NCBI GenBank assembly: GCA_013298695.1
Contig: JAAFIS010000008.1
Location: 123,225-187,224 of the forward strand
DNA length: 64,000 nt
Direction of reading: 5' to 3'
From: Betaproteobacteria bacterium
GTDB taxonomy: Bacteria > Pseudomonadota > Gammaproteobacteria > Burkholderiales > Casimicrobiaceae
The translations under genes and the position numbers were made by a program. Below, in pieces: positions 27,343 through 38,700 of this stretch. The notes below the pieces were generated by a model. It was not told where the DNA came from, searched no databases, and was given only the letters and a program-made list of their open reading frames with translations. Position 1 is the first letter of the stretch. Each line of letters opens with the position of its first letter.

Positions 27343-27612
27343 ATGGCACAAAAGAAAGGCGGCGGCTCAACACGCAACGGTCGCGATTCAGAATCGAAAC
27401 GCCTGGGCGTTAAGTCCTACGGCGGCGAGCTCATCAACGCCGGCACGATTATCGTTCGCCAACGCGGCACGGTTATTCATCCCGGCGTTAATGTCGGTAT
27501 GGGTAAAGATCACACGCTGTTCGCAACCGAAACCGGTCACGTTCAGTTCACGGTTAAAGGTGTGAAAAGCCGCAAGTACGCGAACATTGTTCCGTTCAAG
27601 GCAGCCGAGTAA
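27343..27612 (+). CDS. rpmA: 50S ribosomal protein L27
   Basis: 89 residues starting [20 protein letters not shown], the conserved N-terminus that reaches the peptidyl transferase centre, then [17 protein letters not shown] and [18 protein letters not shown] lies before the ATG. It is cotranscribed with rplU and ends in a strong terminator. obgE, which commonly follows rpmA, is not here. Confidence 0.98.
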   Translation: MAQKKGGGSTRNGRDSESKRLGVKSYGGELINAGTIIVRQRGTVIHPGVNVGMGKDHTLFATETGHVQFTVKGVKSRKYANIVPFKAAE

Positions 27613-27631
27613 TATTCTCGCGACTCTGAAA

Positions 27632-27657
27632 AAAAGCACCTTCGGGTGCTTTTTTTT
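27632..27657 (+). terminator. Intrinsic terminator of rplU-rpmA
   Basis: AAAGCACC-TTCG-GGTGCTTT followed by a run of T, 20 bases after rpmA. Stem and loop are identical to the terminator at 23427. On the minus strand the preceding A-run makes it bidirectional, but lptG ends 70 bases away. Confidence 0.93.
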
Positions 27658-27726
27658 CGCTCATCGTTTCCGCGAGCCTCACAATTTCTCTACCGCTCAA
27701 CCGGCAGCATGAAGTGCGGTAATCCG

Positions 27727-28797
27727 CTAGCGTCGCTCGATGCGCCACATCATGAAAGCAGCCGCCGACAAAAAAAGCACCCCCGGAATTAGCGCCCCCA
27801 AAAAAGGCGGCCACTGATAGAGCAGCGTGAGGTGTCCGAACAGTTTGTTGAAAATAATGAACACGAGACCGAGCAAGATGCCGATAAATATCCGTCCGCC
27901 CACGCCGCCGCTACGCTGCTGGATTTGCGCAAACGGAAGCGCTAGCAACATTAAAACGCAGGTCGCGAGCGGATAAAAAAACTTGCCCCACATCGCTGCT
28001 TCAAAACGTCGTGAGTCTTGATTGTTTACCTGCAAATGATTGATGTATTCCCACAAGCCTTCCAGCGAAAGTCGTTCGGGCGCCACTTGCAACACCGAGA
28101 GCATGTTCGGTGTTAGCACGGTATTCCAATCGCGCGTTGCGTAAGTCAACGCGTCGACCTGTTTGTCTGAAAAACGCGTTTCGGTGACTCGCTCTAGCGT
28201 CCATTGTTGGCCATTGACAAACGAAGCGCGCTCAGCCGTCAGCGTGCGCGCGAGCGTTACGGCATCGGCGTACTCAAATACGCGAACGCTGCGCAATGCG
28301 CCATCCGGTAGCACGCTGCCAATGTTGATAAACGTATTGCCATCGCGAAACCAATAACCCGATTGAAATGCGCGCGCCACGAAAGGCCGTGATCCCGTCG
28401 CAGCGCGTATTCGCTGCTCTACTTGCTGGCTGCGAGGCACCACATACTCGCCCACCACGAAAACGATCCCCGCAATCATCAAGCCTGTTCCCAGAACGAC
28501 CCCCGCCATCTGAGCGACTGAAATGCCGGAAGTACGCATGACGCTGTATTCGCTGTTGCTGGCCAACTGTGCCAGGGCGAAGAGCGTTCCGATGAGTGCG
28601 GCAATCGGCAACAGCTCGTACACGTAGCCGGGGATTGTCGCCGCGACGAGTACAAAAAACTGAGCTGCGTTGAGCTGGCGCAGAGCGGCGAGTTCTTGTA
28701 AAAAATCGTAGAACAACCACAACATCAACAATGCCACTAACACCAGCAGCGTGGATGACGCGATTTCGCGGGCAATGTATTTAGCGAGTGTTTTCAT
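27727..28797 (-). CDS. lptG: LPS export ABC transporter permease LptG
   Basis: Inner-membrane permease that, with LptF and the LptB ATPase, extracts lipopolysaccharide from the inner membrane and passes it to LptC/A. The 356 residues begin MKTLAKYIAREIASSTLLVL (first segment). They have ELLPIAALIGTLFALAQLASNSE, the coupling-helix region conserved in the family, a periplasmic beta-jellyroll in the middle and three C-terminal segments. It overlaps lptF by four bases (ATGA), so the two are translationally coupled. Confidence 0.95.
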   Translation of the reverse strand: MKTLAKYIAREIASSTLLVLVALLMLWLFYDFLQELAALRQLNAAQFFVLVAATIPGYVYELLPIAALIGTLFALAQLASNSEYSVMRTSGISVAQMAGVVLGTGLMIAGIVFVVGEYVVPRSQQVEQRIRAATGSRPFVARAFQSGYWFRDGNTFINIGSVLPDGALRSVRVFEYADAVTLARTLTAERASFVNGQQWTLERVTETRFSDKQVDALTYATRDWNTVLTPNMLSVLQVAPERLSLEGLWEYINHLQVNNQDSRRFEAAMWGKFFYPLATCVLMLLALPFAQIQQRSGGVGGRIFIGILLGLVFIIFNKLFGHLTLLYQWPPFLGALIPGVLFLSAAAFMMWRIERR

Positions 28798-29915
28798 GGC
28801 TTGCTTGCCGAGCTAAAAGCGCTCGCGCGCTGCCAGGGCCAAAGACTTATCGCACCACGATAGCGCCGGTAATAGAACCCGAACACGAAGAGCGCGAGCA
28901 CGCCGTGAAACAAGAAAAGCGCGCTGTAAAAGCCGATGCTCTCGGTGCTGATTTTTGCTTGCATGATGTTCATCAAGTTCAGCGTAATCATCAACAGCAG
29001 GATTGCAAAAATCAAGTTCAGCGAGCGCCCCATTCGCGGATTTACGTACGCGAGTGGAATGGCCAGAAGCGCGAGGAACAGCCCCGCGAGCGGCACGGAG
29101 ATGCGATAAAAAAGCCAGCTATAGGCGCTGGGCGTGCCGCGATCAACGAGTGCGAGCGTATCGGTAGCACGCTCTTCGAGCGGATCATTTTTTACTTCCG
29201 CAGCGTTCATTCTGATTCCGTAGCGCGCGAAACTCGCAAGCTCGTATTCATTCAAGGCAGCATTTGCACCGGATCGACGCACGCGCTTCCCGTCGTCGAG
29301 CACCACGTAGCGATCGCCTTGTTCATCCTGAATCACGCGACCTTCGCGCGCGCGAGTCACCCACGCGCCGTTCGGATCGTCGGCGAACACAAAAACGTTT
29401 TTGATGTTGCCGCGCACGAGATCGGTGCTCTCGATAAAAAACACCTGCTTGTCGCGCCGGCGCTCTTGAAACAATCCGGGTGCGAGCACTGCGAGATCGT
29501 CGCGCGCGTCGAGGATTCGGCGAAACTCCACCGATTTTTTCTCAGCCCACGGCGATAAAAACAAAGACAGCGACGCCGCCACAAGCAGTAGCGGTATCGC
29601 AAAAGTTAGCACCGGCCGAATCCACGCCACCAGACTCTGCCCCGCGCTCATCCAAATCGGTGTCTCGCTGTCGCGCCAACCCCGCGACAGCGTGAGCAGT
29701 GTTGAGATAAACACGGCGATGACCATCAGTGGCGGGAGTTGCCCAATCAAGCGAAAACCGACCAAAGGCAACAGCCCATCGGTTGGCAGAGCGCCAGACG
29801 ACGCTTGTCCGATGAGACGCACAATAAATTGCGTCATTACGATCGCCACTAAAACCACAAACACATAGGTTGCATTCACGGTGAGCTCGCGCAACAGTGA
29901 TCGCCTAAAAATCAT
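28794..29915 (-). CDS. lptF: LPS export ABC transporter permease LptF
   Basis: Partner of LptG. The 373 residues from the ATG at 29915 start MIFRRSLLRELTVNATYVFV, the usual LptF N-terminus, then PPLMVIAVFISTLLTLSRGWRDSE (coupling helix), a periplasmic domain (YVVLDDGKRVRRS) and C-terminal segments LFLALLAIPLAYVNPRMGRS. A longer frame from 30362 overlaps the divergent pepA gene and is rejected. The 75-base spacer to pepA must hold both promoters. Confidence 0.95.
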   Translation of the reverse strand: MIFRRSLLRELTVNATYVFVVLVAIVMTQFIVRLIGQASSGALPTDGLLPLVGFRLIGQLPPLMVIAVFISTLLTLSRGWRDSETPIWMSAGQSLVAWIRPVLTFAIPLLLVAASLSLFLSPWAEKKSVEFRRILDARDDLAVLAPGLFQERRRDKQVFFIESTDLVRGNIKNVFVFADDPNGAWVTRAREGRVIQDEQGDRYVVLDDGKRVRRSGANAALNEYELASFARYGIRMNAAEVKNDPLEERATDTLALVDRGTPSAYSWLFYRISVPLAGLFLALLAIPLAYVNPRMGRSLNLIFAILLLMITLNLMNIMQAKISTESIGFYSALFLFHGVLALFVFGFYYRRYRGAISLWPWQRASAFSSASKP

Positions 29916-29990
29916 GCGTTTGACGGAGCCGCAGCCCAGCGAGTTGAGTACATAATTCGAGAGTTTACCTACCTCTCTTGAGCTGAAGCC

Positions 29991-31469
29991 ATGATCGATT
30001 ATTCCCTGCGCACCGAACACCCTTCCACCACCAAAACCGACGCGGTCGCTGTCGCCGTTCACGAAGGACATCGATTGTCTTGGGCGGCACAGGAAATTGA
30101 TAAAGCGAGCAAAGGCGCGCTCGCTGCCGCTGTGGCCGCAGCGTCGTTTTCCGGGCGTTGCGGCGCACTGTTGCCGCTTTTGAATGTGCCCGGCGTTGCC
30201 GCGAAGCGCGTTTACGTGTTTGGTGCGGGTGACGAAAAGCCGCTGTCGGCAAAGGATGCTCGCGGTGCGGGGCGCGCGCTCGCAGCGCTCGCCAACGAGC
30301 AATCCATCGCGGAACTTTGCGTGTTTCCGATTGCCGACAACGCGAAAATGATCATGCAGCAAATGGTGCTGGGCTCGTCGGATGCCTGTTATCGATTTGA
30401 TGAAACCAAAGGCACTACCGCCAAGCGTGCCGCAGAAAAGCCATCGTTGAAGCGCGTTCGTTTTGGAATGCCAGCAGCCGACAAAGATTCGGGATCGCTG
30501 CTCAAAGTGGCCGCTGCAACCGCAAGCGGTATTGAATACACGAAATACCTAGGTAACCTTCCTCCCAACCATTGCACACCCAAGCGGTTGGGCGACGAAG
30601 CGAAGAAGCTCGCGAAGTCTCACGGTCTTAAAGTCACCGTGATGGATCGAAAACAGATTGAAAAGCTCGGAATGGGTTCGTTTTTGTCGGTCACCAATGG
30701 CAGTGAAGAGCCGCCGCGTTTTATCGTGATGGAATATTCAGGCGCAAAGAAAACCGACGCTCCCACCGTGTTTGTGGGCAAAGGCATCACCTTTGACACC
30801 GGCGGTATTTCGCTCAAACCCGCCGGCGACATGGATCACATGAAGTGGGACATGTCCGGCGCAGGCACCGTGTTTGGCGTGATGAAAGCCGTCGGCGAAA
30901 TCAAGCCCAAGCAAAACATCGTTGGCATCGTCGCAGCTTGCGAAAACATGCCCTCAGGAAAAGCCACCAAGCCGGGCGACGTGTTTACGAGCATGAGTGG
31001 ACAAACCATTGAAGTGCTCAACACCGATGCTGAGGGGCGCCTAATTTTGTGTGACGCGTTGACCTATGCGGAGCGCTTCAAGCCGCGCGCAGTGATTGAC
31101 ATCGCAACGCTCACCGGCGCGTGTGTGGTGGCGCTGGGTGGCGTAAACGCCGGTCTTTTCTCAACCAGCGACTCCCTCGCAAACGCAATCATCGATTCCG
31201 GCAAAACGATGAATGATCGATTCTGGCGCTTACCGCTGGAAGACGATTATCAAGAAGCCCTCAACTCGAACTTTGCCGACATGGCAAACGTGGCGGGCCG
31301 TGAAGGCGGCGCAATCACGGCGGCATGTTTCCTGTGGCGTTTTGCCAAGAAATTTGATTGGGCGCATCTAGATATCGCGGGCGTTGCATACAAGGGCTCG
31401 GGTAAAGAAAAAGGTGCGACCGGACGCCCTGTTGCAGCGCTCGTGAACTACGTAATGACGATGGAGTAG
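29991..31469 (+). CDS. pepA: Leucyl aminopeptidase (M17 family)
   Basis: Cytosolic di-metal aminopeptidase of 492 residues; in some bacteria the same protein also binds DNA. The C-terminal catalytic domain shows VGKGITFDTGGISLKPAGDM (metal ligands K and D), DMSGAGTVFGVM, and the family signature NTDAEGRL. The N-terminal domain (DYSLRTEHPS...) is the regulatory or hexamer-forming part. Divergent from lptF; holC follows, then valS, the conserved betaproteobacterial order. Confidence 0.96.
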   Translation: MIDYSLRTEHPSTTKTDAVAVAVHEGHRLSWAAQEIDKASKGALAAAVAAASFSGRCGALLPLLNVPGVAAKRVYVFGAGDEKPLSAKDARGAGRALAALANEQSIAELCVFPIADNAKMIMQQMVLGSSDACYRFDETKGTTAKRAAEKPSLKRVRFGMPAADKDSGSLLKVAAATASGIEYTKYLGNLPPNHCTPKRLGDEAKKLAKSHGLKVTVMDRKQIEKLGMGSFLSVTNGSEEPPRFIVMEYSGAKKTDAPTVFVGKGITFDTGGISLKPAGDMDHMKWDMSGAGTVFGVMKAVGEIKPKQNIVGIVAACENMPSGKATKPGDVFTSMSGQTIEVLNTDAEGRLILCDALTYAERFKPRAVIDIATLTGACVVALGGVNAGLFSTSDSLANAIIDSGKTMNDRFWRLPLEDDYQEALNSNFADMANVAGREGGAITAACFLWRFAKKFDWAHLDIAGVAYKGSGKEKGATGRPVAALVNYVMTME

Positions 31470-31512
31470 CGTTCGCGCTCGCCGTGACATTCGCATTCAA
31501 CAAGACTTCACC

Positions 31513-31944
31513 GTGACGACGATTGAGTTCTATACCGGCGTTGCCAATCCGGTACTCGCCGCACATCGCTTGGCGCTGAAGGTGTTTGCAGCCAAGCGGC
31601 GCCTCCGGATCGCGACGCCGGATGAAGCGATAACTCAGTCGCTTGATCGTATGCTTTGGGAGCAGCCCGAAGACGGATTCATTCCGCACGTGGGTCTTGC
31701 CTCATCGGTGTCTTCGCTAACGCCCGTGATCGTGGATCACACCATCGATCATGAAGGCGTTGCCGACGTGTTGATTAATCTGTGCGAAACGCCGCCGAAA
31801 TACTTCGCGCGCTTCGAACGTCTCATCGAAATTGTCGGTCGCGATGAGCCGTCAGCGAAAGCTGGACGTGATCGTTGGCAGTTCTACAAAACGCGGGGCT
31901 ACGCGATGACCCACGTTGATCTAAGCAAGCGCGCAACTGCATGA
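31513..31944 (+). CDS. holC: DNA polymerase III chi subunit
   Basis: Binds SSB and the clamp-loader psi subunit. 143 residues starting at a GTG (MTTIEFYTGVANPVLAAHRL); FYTGVANPV and LWEQPEDGFIPH correspond to the family's FY and ...W...SFIPH segments. Downstream of pepA by 43 bases and before valS, as in many Proteobacteria. Confidence 0.9.
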   Translation: MTTIEFYTGVANPVLAAHRLALKVFAAKRRLRIATPDEAITQSLDRMLWEQPEDGFIPHVGLASSVSSLTPVIVDHTIDHEGVADVLINLCETPPKYFARFERLIEIVGRDEPSAKAGRDRWQFYKTRGYAMTHVDLSKRATA

Positions 31945-31963
31945 AACCGCGCATAATCATTTC

Positions 31964-32590
31964 ATGACTACGCCGTCCGCCAAAGATTTGCTTGCGCAAG
32001 CGGATCAATTAATACGCCGCCAAAGCTCCGGCGAAGATTTGCCGGTGCTCACCGAACTTGTCAGCGAAGTATCTGCAACTAAGCCGATTGCGATGGACGC
32101 AAGTCGCGACGCAATTCCGAGTTTGACTGACTTTGTCGAGCCGTCGTTCGGCGCGCCGGATCAGTCGGTGAGCGCAACGCGTGCACCGTCGCGGCGTGAA
32201 CCGACGCTCGCGGCCGCCGCCGATAACACCGATATTTTTTCTTCAGCAAGGCCGACGTTTGTGGCGAGTCGTGCCGAAGTTGAAACAACGACGTCTTACA
32301 CACGCGCTCAGTTTGACGCAGCCGTTGCCTCGAAGCTCGATCAAATGGCGCATTCGGTTTACAGCCAAGTCATGCAGCAGCTCGAACTTCACGCGACCGG
32401 CGAGATGAAGCGAAAACTCAGGATTGCGCTTGAGCCTGCGCTTACTCAAGTTGCGCTCGACATCGCGGCGCAGGTTGCAGAGGAAACGTCGATTCAGGTT
32501 CAGTCGATTGTTGCAAGCGCTGTGGACAACGAACTCGCTCGTCTTCGTGAGCAGATCGAAACGAAAAAGCGAGAGCGCGAAAACGGCTGA
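31964..32590 (+). CDS. Hypothetical protein between holC and valS (DUF2486-like position)
   Basis: 208 residues, no signal peptide or membrane segment. The N-terminal two thirds are low in structure. The last 80 residues are helical with coiled-coil character (FDAAVASKLDQMAHSVYSQV ... ELARLREQIETKKRERENG). In Burkholderiales a weakly conserved gene often sits in this place (DUF2486 in my memory), but the match is by position rather than motif. It starts 19 bases after holC, probably cotranscribed. Confidence 0.6.
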   Translation: MTTPSAKDLLAQADQLIRRQSSGEDLPVLTELVSEVSATKPIAMDASRDAIPSLTDFVEPSFGAPDQSVSATRAPSRREPTLAAAADNTDIFSSARPTFVASRAEVETTTSYTRAQFDAAVASKLDQMAHSVYSQVMQQLELHATGEMKRKLRIALEPALTQVALDIAAQVAEETSIQVQSIVASAVDNELARLREQIETKKRERENG

Positions 32591-32646
32591 CAGCTTTATT
32601 GATTCTGGGCCGATTCATTTGGGCAAATACGTAATTTTCACTAAAT

Positions 32647-32661
32647 ATCAATTGAATTGAT
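32647..32661. repeat. Palindrome ATCAATTGAATTGAT
   Basis: Perfect 15-bp odd palindrome in the 178-base leader of valS. The core CAATTGAATTG is that of the dispersed family, but the flanking GCC/GGC is replaced by AT/AT. Confidence 0.4.
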
Positions 32662-32768
32662 GTTTCGGGTTTTCGCCCATTAAACACGCGCTCTAGGGGC
32701 GACAGCTGTAAACCCGCAAAGTAGAATTCAAGGTTGTTCGTTTCATCCGCGCTTCGCGTTTTGTTGTC

Positions 32769-35639
32769 ATGTCTGCTCTCGAAAATCTCGCTAAATCCTT
32801 CGAACCCAAAGCCATTGAATCAAAGTGGTATCCGGTCTGGGAAGCGGGTGGCTATTTCAAGCCGAACGGCGACACGACGAAACCCGCCTACACGATTCAA
32901 TTGCCCCCACCGAACGTAACGGGCACGCTTCACATGGGCCACGCGTTTCAGCAAACGCTGATGGACACCATGATTCGTTATCACCGCATGAAGGGCGACA
33001 ACACCAATTGGATCGTCGGCACCGATCACGCAGGCATCGCCACGCAAATCGTCGTTGAGCGTCAGCTGCAGGCCGACGGCAAATCGCGCCACGATTTGGG
33101 TCGCGAGGAATTCGTCAAACGCGTGTGGACGTGGAAAGAAAAATCAGGCTCCACGATTACGCAGCAAATGCGTCGTCTCGGCGCATCGGCGAACTGGGGC
33201 TACGCAGACGCGAGCGGCGCGAATCAGGGCTATTTCACGATGGACGATCACATGTCGAAAGGCGTGGTTGAAACCTTCGTGCGGCTCCATGAAGAAGGCC
33301 TGATTTATCGCGGCAAACGCCTCGTTCATTGGGATCCGGTGTTGCAATCGGCGGTGAGCGATTTGGAAATCGAATCAGTTGAGCGCGATGGCTTCATGTG
33401 GCACATCTTGTATCCGTTTTCCGATGGCCCGCAGAAGGATCACGAAGGCAATCTAGTGCCCGGCATGTACATCGCGACGACGCGTCCGGAAACGATGCTC
33501 GCCGACGGCGCGCTCGCCGTGCACCCTGAAGATGATCGCTATAAACATTTGATCGGCAAGCTCGTTGACTTGCCGCTTTGTAATCGAAAAATTCCGATCA
33601 TTGCAGATGATTTCGTTGATCGCGAATTCGGCTCCGGCTGCGTAAAGATTACCGGTGCGCATGATTTCAACGACTACGCCTGCGCGCAGCGACACAACAT
33701 TCCGCTCATCACGATCTTTACGCTCGATGCGAAGATCAACGAGAACGGCCCGAAGCAATATTGGGGGCTTGATCGTTTCGATTGCCGCAAGGTCGTGCTT
33801 AAAGATTTAGAAGAGCAAAAGTTTCTGCTCAAAGCGGTGAAGCACAAGAGCATGGTGCCGGTGTGCGAACGCACTGGGCAAATTACCGAGCCGATGCTCA
33901 CCGATCAGTGGTTTGTTGCGATGAGCAAGGAAACGCCAAAGCACAAGGGCGGACTCGCAGGTCGCGCGCTTGATGCGGTGGCCAACGGTGATGTGAAGTT
34001 TTTCCCTGAGCATTGGACGGCAACGTACAACCATTGGCTCAATAATATTCACGATTGGTGCATCTCGCGGCAGCTCTGGTGGGGGCATCAAATTCCTGCG
34101 TGGTACGACGATGACGGCAATGTCTACGTGGGCAGAAGCGAAGCGGAAGTTCGCGCGAAGAACCCCTCGCTCGTCGAAAAAAAATCTACCTTGCGTCGCG
34201 ACCCCGACGTCCTCGACACTTGGTTTTCCGCGCAACTCGTCTGTCACACCACACTCGGTTGGCCCGACGACGTACGGTTTGAAAAAGATAGTGTGTATTT
34301 GCCGAGTAATGTCTTGATGACTGGCAACGACATCATCTTCTTCTGGGTTGCGCGCATGATCGTGATGACGCTGCATTTCACCGATAAAGTGCCGTTCAAA
34401 GATGTCTACATCAACGCCATGGTGCGTGATGCTGAAGGCAACAAGATGAGCAAATCTAAGGGCAACGTGATTGACCCGATTGATTTGCTCGATGGCATTG
34501 AGCTCGAACCGCTCGTTGCGAAATCAACCAAAGATTTGATGCTCGCCTCGCACAAAGAGAAAGCCGAAAAATACATTCGCAAGAATTTCGCGAGCGGCAT
34601 TCCTGCGTACGGCGCGGATGCGGTGCGCTTCACCTTTGCATCGCTTTCGAATTTGTCGATGACGCTTAATTTCGATCTTTCGCGCTGCGAAGGCTATCGA
34701 AATTTCTGCAACAAACTTTGGAACGCGACGCGATTCGTGTTGATGAACTGCGAGGGAAAACCTATTGCAGAGAAGGGCGCGGGCGACACGTCGCTCTCCT
34801 TCGTTGATCGCTGGCTGCTCGGCCGTTTTCAACATGCAAAGAAGGACATCGCCGAAGGCATCGACGGCTACCGCTTCGATTTCGCATCGAAAGCGCTTTA
34901 CGAATTCGTGTGGGATGAATACTGCGATTGGTATGTTGAATGCGCGAAAGTGCAAATCGCTGACGCAGAAAAAGCAGGCGACGCGGCACGCGCAGCCGCC
35001 ACACGCGGCGTGCTCGTGCGTGAACTAGAGGCCACGCTGCGCCTCGCGCATCCGATCATGCCGTTCATCACTGAAGAGCTGTGGCAAACCGTTGCGCCGA
35101 TTGCAGGAAAACCTGGTGTGACGATTTGCAATCAACCGTATCCAAAATTCAACGCGGCGTTGGTCGACGAAGCCGCAAACGCAAAGATGACTTTGCTCAA
35201 ACAAATCGTTACCGCCGTGCGAACATTGCGAAGCGAAATGAAAATTTCTCCAGCGGAACGTGTGCCGCTCGTCGCGCAATTTGGCAACGCCGCCGATCAA
35301 GCCGCGCTCGCTGAATTCAAACCGTACATTGAAGCGCTCGGCAAACTATCCGGCTTGCAAATCGTTGGTACCTTGCCGCAGAGCACCGCGCCCGTGCAAG
35401 TCGTCGGCGACTTCCGTTTGATGCTGGAAATCAAAGTCGATCCCGTCGCCGAACGCGCGCGCCTCGACAAAGAGATCGCGCGCCTCGAAGGCGAGATCGC
35501 AAAGGCGACCACAAAGCTCGGCAATCCCGCATTCGCCGACAGAGCGCCCGCGAATGTCGTTGCGCAAGAGCGCGAGCGACTGGCGGCGTTTGAATCAACG
35601 CTTGAAAAGAACAAGGCGTTGCGTAAAGCGCTCGGTTAA
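32769..35639 (+). CDS. valS: Valyl-tRNA synthetase
   Basis: Class I aminoacyl-tRNA synthetase, 956 residues, charging tRNA-Val. The HIGH-type motif is [15 protein letters not shown] (HMGH at 55-58); the KMSKS motif is NKMSKSKGN near residue 559. The CP1 editing domain lies between ([20 protein letters not shown]). The anticodon-binding domain and the C-terminal tRNA-binding coiled coil follow ([20 protein letters not shown]). Length normal for the family. Confidence 0.98.
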   Translation: MSALENLAKSFEPKAIESKWYPVWEAGGYFKPNGDTTKPAYTIQLPPPNVTGTLHMGHAFQQTLMDTMIRYHRMKGDNTNWIVGTDHAGIATQIVVERQLQADGKSRHDLGREEFVKRVWTWKEKSGSTITQQMRRLGASANWGYADASGANQGYFTMDDHMSKGVVETFVRLHEEGLIYRGKRLVHWDPVLQSAVSDLEIESVERDGFMWHILYPFSDGPQKDHEGNLVPGMYIATTRPETMLADGALAVHPEDDRYKHLIGKLVDLPLCNRKIPIIADDFVDREFGSGCVKITGAHDFNDYACAQRHNIPLITIFTLDAKINENGPKQYWGLDRFDCRKVVLKDLEEQKFLLKAVKHKSMVPVCERTGQITEPMLTDQWFVAMSKETPKHKGGLAGRALDAVANGDVKFFPEHWTATYNHWLNNIHDWCISRQLWWGHQIPAWYDDDGNVYVGRSEAEVRAKNPSLVEKKSTLRRDPDVLDTWFSAQLVCHTTLGWPDDVRFEKDSVYLPSNVLMTGNDIIFFWVARMIVMTLHFTDKVPFKDVYINAMVRDAEGNKMSKSKGNVIDPIDLLDGIELEPLVAKSTKDLMLASHKEKAEKYIRKNFASGIPAYGADAVRFTFASLSNLSMTLNFDLSRCEGYRNFCNKLWNATRFVLMNCEGKPIAEKGAGDTSLSFVDRWLLGRFQHAKKDIAEGIDGYRFDFASKALYEFVWDEYCDWYVECAKVQIADAEKAGDAARAAATRGVLVRELEATLRLAHPIMPFITEELWQTVAPIAGKPGVTICNQPYPKFNAALVDEAANAKMTLLKQIVTAVRTLRSEMKISPAERVPLVAQFGNAADQAALAEFKPYIEALGKLSGLQIVGTLPQSTAPVQVVGDFRLMLEIKVDPVAERARLDKEIARLEGEIAKATTKLGNPAFADRAPANVVAQERERLAAFESTLEKNKALRKALG

Positions 35640-35747
35640 CGTTCCGAAACCCGCTGTTTTGGCCCTGCGCGCGATCTACGACCGAGAAAGCTTGTAATGC
35701 CATTGGCATGAAGCTAGACTGCATGCGGGTTTCAACCGAATTGCAGT

Positions 35748-38700
35748 ATGTTAATTAGCCAACAAAAATACGCGTATACGGCTCAAATTATCGGACTTAA
35801 TCGAAGTAAATCGAAAAGTTCGAAACGTTTGTTTTTCAGTGTTGTAGCCCTATTTAATTGGGCGATAGCGTCTGTAGCTGTAGCGCAGTGTCCGTTCAAC
35901 GTGTCCGGCGCGATTGCGGCATCCGCAGATCGCGACGGGCTTCTGCTCACGCGCGCAGCGATGAATTTTTCTGACGCCGCGCTCACGACCGGAACGGGCG
36001 CGACGCAGAGCGCGTCGCAAATTCGCAGCTTCGTACAAACGAATCTTGCAAAGCTCGACGTTGACGGCGACGGCGTGTTCTCGCTCGCCGACGCGACGAT
36101 CATCACGCGGCACTTGAAAGGCTTCAAAGGAGATGCGGTACTCGACGGTGTGATTCCACCGTCGCGCGCGAAAGGTGCGGCGAGGATATCCGGACAAGCG
36201 ATTGACGAATACATCGCAGATGGTTGCGTGGCACCTGCGTTGCAAGCCGTGAATCGACCGAACGCAGTTGTGTTCAACGATGTGCATGAAGTGCCAACTG
36301 CATCTGCGCAGGTCTCGAATGCCGTCACGATTTCGGGCTTGAGCGCGCCCGCTCCAATTCGCATCGTTGATGGCGAATACTCCATCGGCTGCAACGGCAG
36401 TTTCACGAGCGGTGTCGGGTCGATTGCGAATGCGCAAACCGTTTGTGTGCGTCATACCGCATCGAGCGAAGAGGGCGCGAGCATCAACACCTCGCTGTGG
36501 ATTGCGAGCACCCAAGCGACCTTCGTGAGCACGACGCGTTACGCGCAACCGCCGGGCCTGCAACCGATTCCGAACACTGCGGTTACACGCGGCACGTACC
36601 CCGCGCCCGCGCTCACCGGTGAACTCGCGCCCACCATCAGCGCGATTGCCGATGGCTTCTGGGATCAGCCGAGCACGTGGAGCGGCAATCGAATTCCTGC
36701 GGTCAATGACATCGTTTCTATCCCTGCGGCGCGAACCGTTACGTTGCGCGGAAACACCGCGAGCCTCGCGGGGCTTTGGGTCATGGGCTCGCTTGATCTA
36801 GAGCGCACCACCGTCGCGCTCACCACCCGCTACGCCTTCGTGTACGGGCGCGTGCAAGCGGGCACACCCGCTGCGCCGTTCACCGATAGCGCAACGTTCG
36901 TATTCACCGGAAGCGATAAAACGCACACGGTGCTTGCGATGGGCACTAAAGGGCTTGTCGTGATGGAAGGCGGGCTGCTTGCGTTGCATGGCGAGCGCCG
37001 TCTCGCATGGACAAAGATTGCAGCGAACCCAACATCCGGCGTGACCTCAATGCCAGCGGGCACGACCTCGATCACCGTCGTTGATTCACCGGCAACTTGG
37101 CGCGTGGGCGACAAGCTCTTAATCGCCGCCACTGAAATCGACCCGCGCAAATCCGAAGTAGTCACGGTCACCGCGATCTCTGGCAATACGATTAGCTTCA
37201 CGCCCGCGCTCGCGAGCGCGAAACACGCGGTCGTGCAAACCATCAACGGCAAGCTGCTCGATCAACGCCCGAGCGTGAGTTTGCTCACACGAAACATTGT
37301 GCTGCGTGGTGACGCCGCATCCGATGCTGCTAAATTTTCTGGGCACGTGATGATTATGGCGAATGGCCACGCGCAGGTGAGCGGTGTGCAGTTTGATCGT
37401 ATGGGTCAGCTTGGTGTGAAAGGTCGCTATCCGATTCATTGGCATATCGCAGGTGATCGCGCGGGAAACTATGTCATCAATAGCGCGGTGAGTGGCAGCA
37501 ATCAGCGAGCGTATGTCGTGCATTCAACGCATAACGTGTTGGTGGAAGGCAATGTCGCGTTCAACGTCGTCAACCATGCCTACGTTTGGTCAGAGGATGG
37601 TGACGAACATTCCAATCGATTTATTCGCAATGTCGGCGTGTTGGTCACCAGTCCCGATGAAGCGAATTTCATCTTCCCGATTAACAATTCGTTTTTTAGC
37701 AATACCTCGCAAGCTGAACATCGATCCGCTGTGTTTTGGGGGCGCAGTTTTGATCGACACGTGATTCGCGGCAACATTTCCGGCGGCACGATTGAAGGCT
37801 TTGGCTTCTTCTTCGATCTCTTCACGCCGCGCTTGTTCTCAACGACCGAAGGCAGCGCGCTCGTGTTCGAAAACAACATCGCGCATTCGAATTACAAAAC
37901 GCTTGCCACCGGGAATCAAATCAATTATCCGGAAGCCACGAGCGGCCACGCGTTGATGGTGACCACCGGAACGAGCGGCAACGTTGAACACGTGTTCCGC
38001 AATTACACCGGCTACTACAACACGTCCGCCGCATGGTTTGAAGATCGCAAAACCACGTTCAAGAATTCCATCGTCGCTGACAACGGCATCGGCACGATTT
38101 TGCTGCGCGGCACGGTTGATGGCGTCACGCTTGTTGGAAAAAGCGCATCGCCCGTCGTGATTGAACAATTCAAACCTTCAGTCACGTTTGACGCGCCGAG
38201 CTTATTGCACATCGCGGGCAGCAATCACGGCGGCAAACGCGCGCCCCTCATTCGAGACGCGACGATTGTGAATCACGATGGCGTCGGCGTGATGTGGGAT
38301 GTCGACAATATTTCTCCAATCGCTGCGCTTGAAAACGTGCGCTTTCAAAACACGCCAAACCGGTTTGCATTGCTATCGCCGGTGCGATTTGAATATCCGT
38401 TAAGCCCGATGTGGGGCTGGAGTGATATGAGCGGCGCGATGCTTGCGGATAATGTGCCCGCTCGGCTCGTGGTGCGCGATTCGAATTTGGTGAATGCGCG
38501 CTGCACGCAGCGCCCCGATTACAACGCGATGGCCTGCCCCGCAGCGGAGAGCTTGCTGCTGAAATCCAGCGCTGAATTTTCGATGATTGATTCACGTGGC
38601 AAGTTCACCCGCGTTCGAAATATTGATAGCGATTATTTTGATGCGGGGATGGGTGCGTCAGGCGCGATTTCATGGCTTGCGAATGATGAACGCTATGAGC

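Noticed and set aside
28794..30362. Longer LptF frame from 30362
   Set aside because: It would run over the start of the divergent pepA gene; the ATG at 29915 gives the usual N-terminus.
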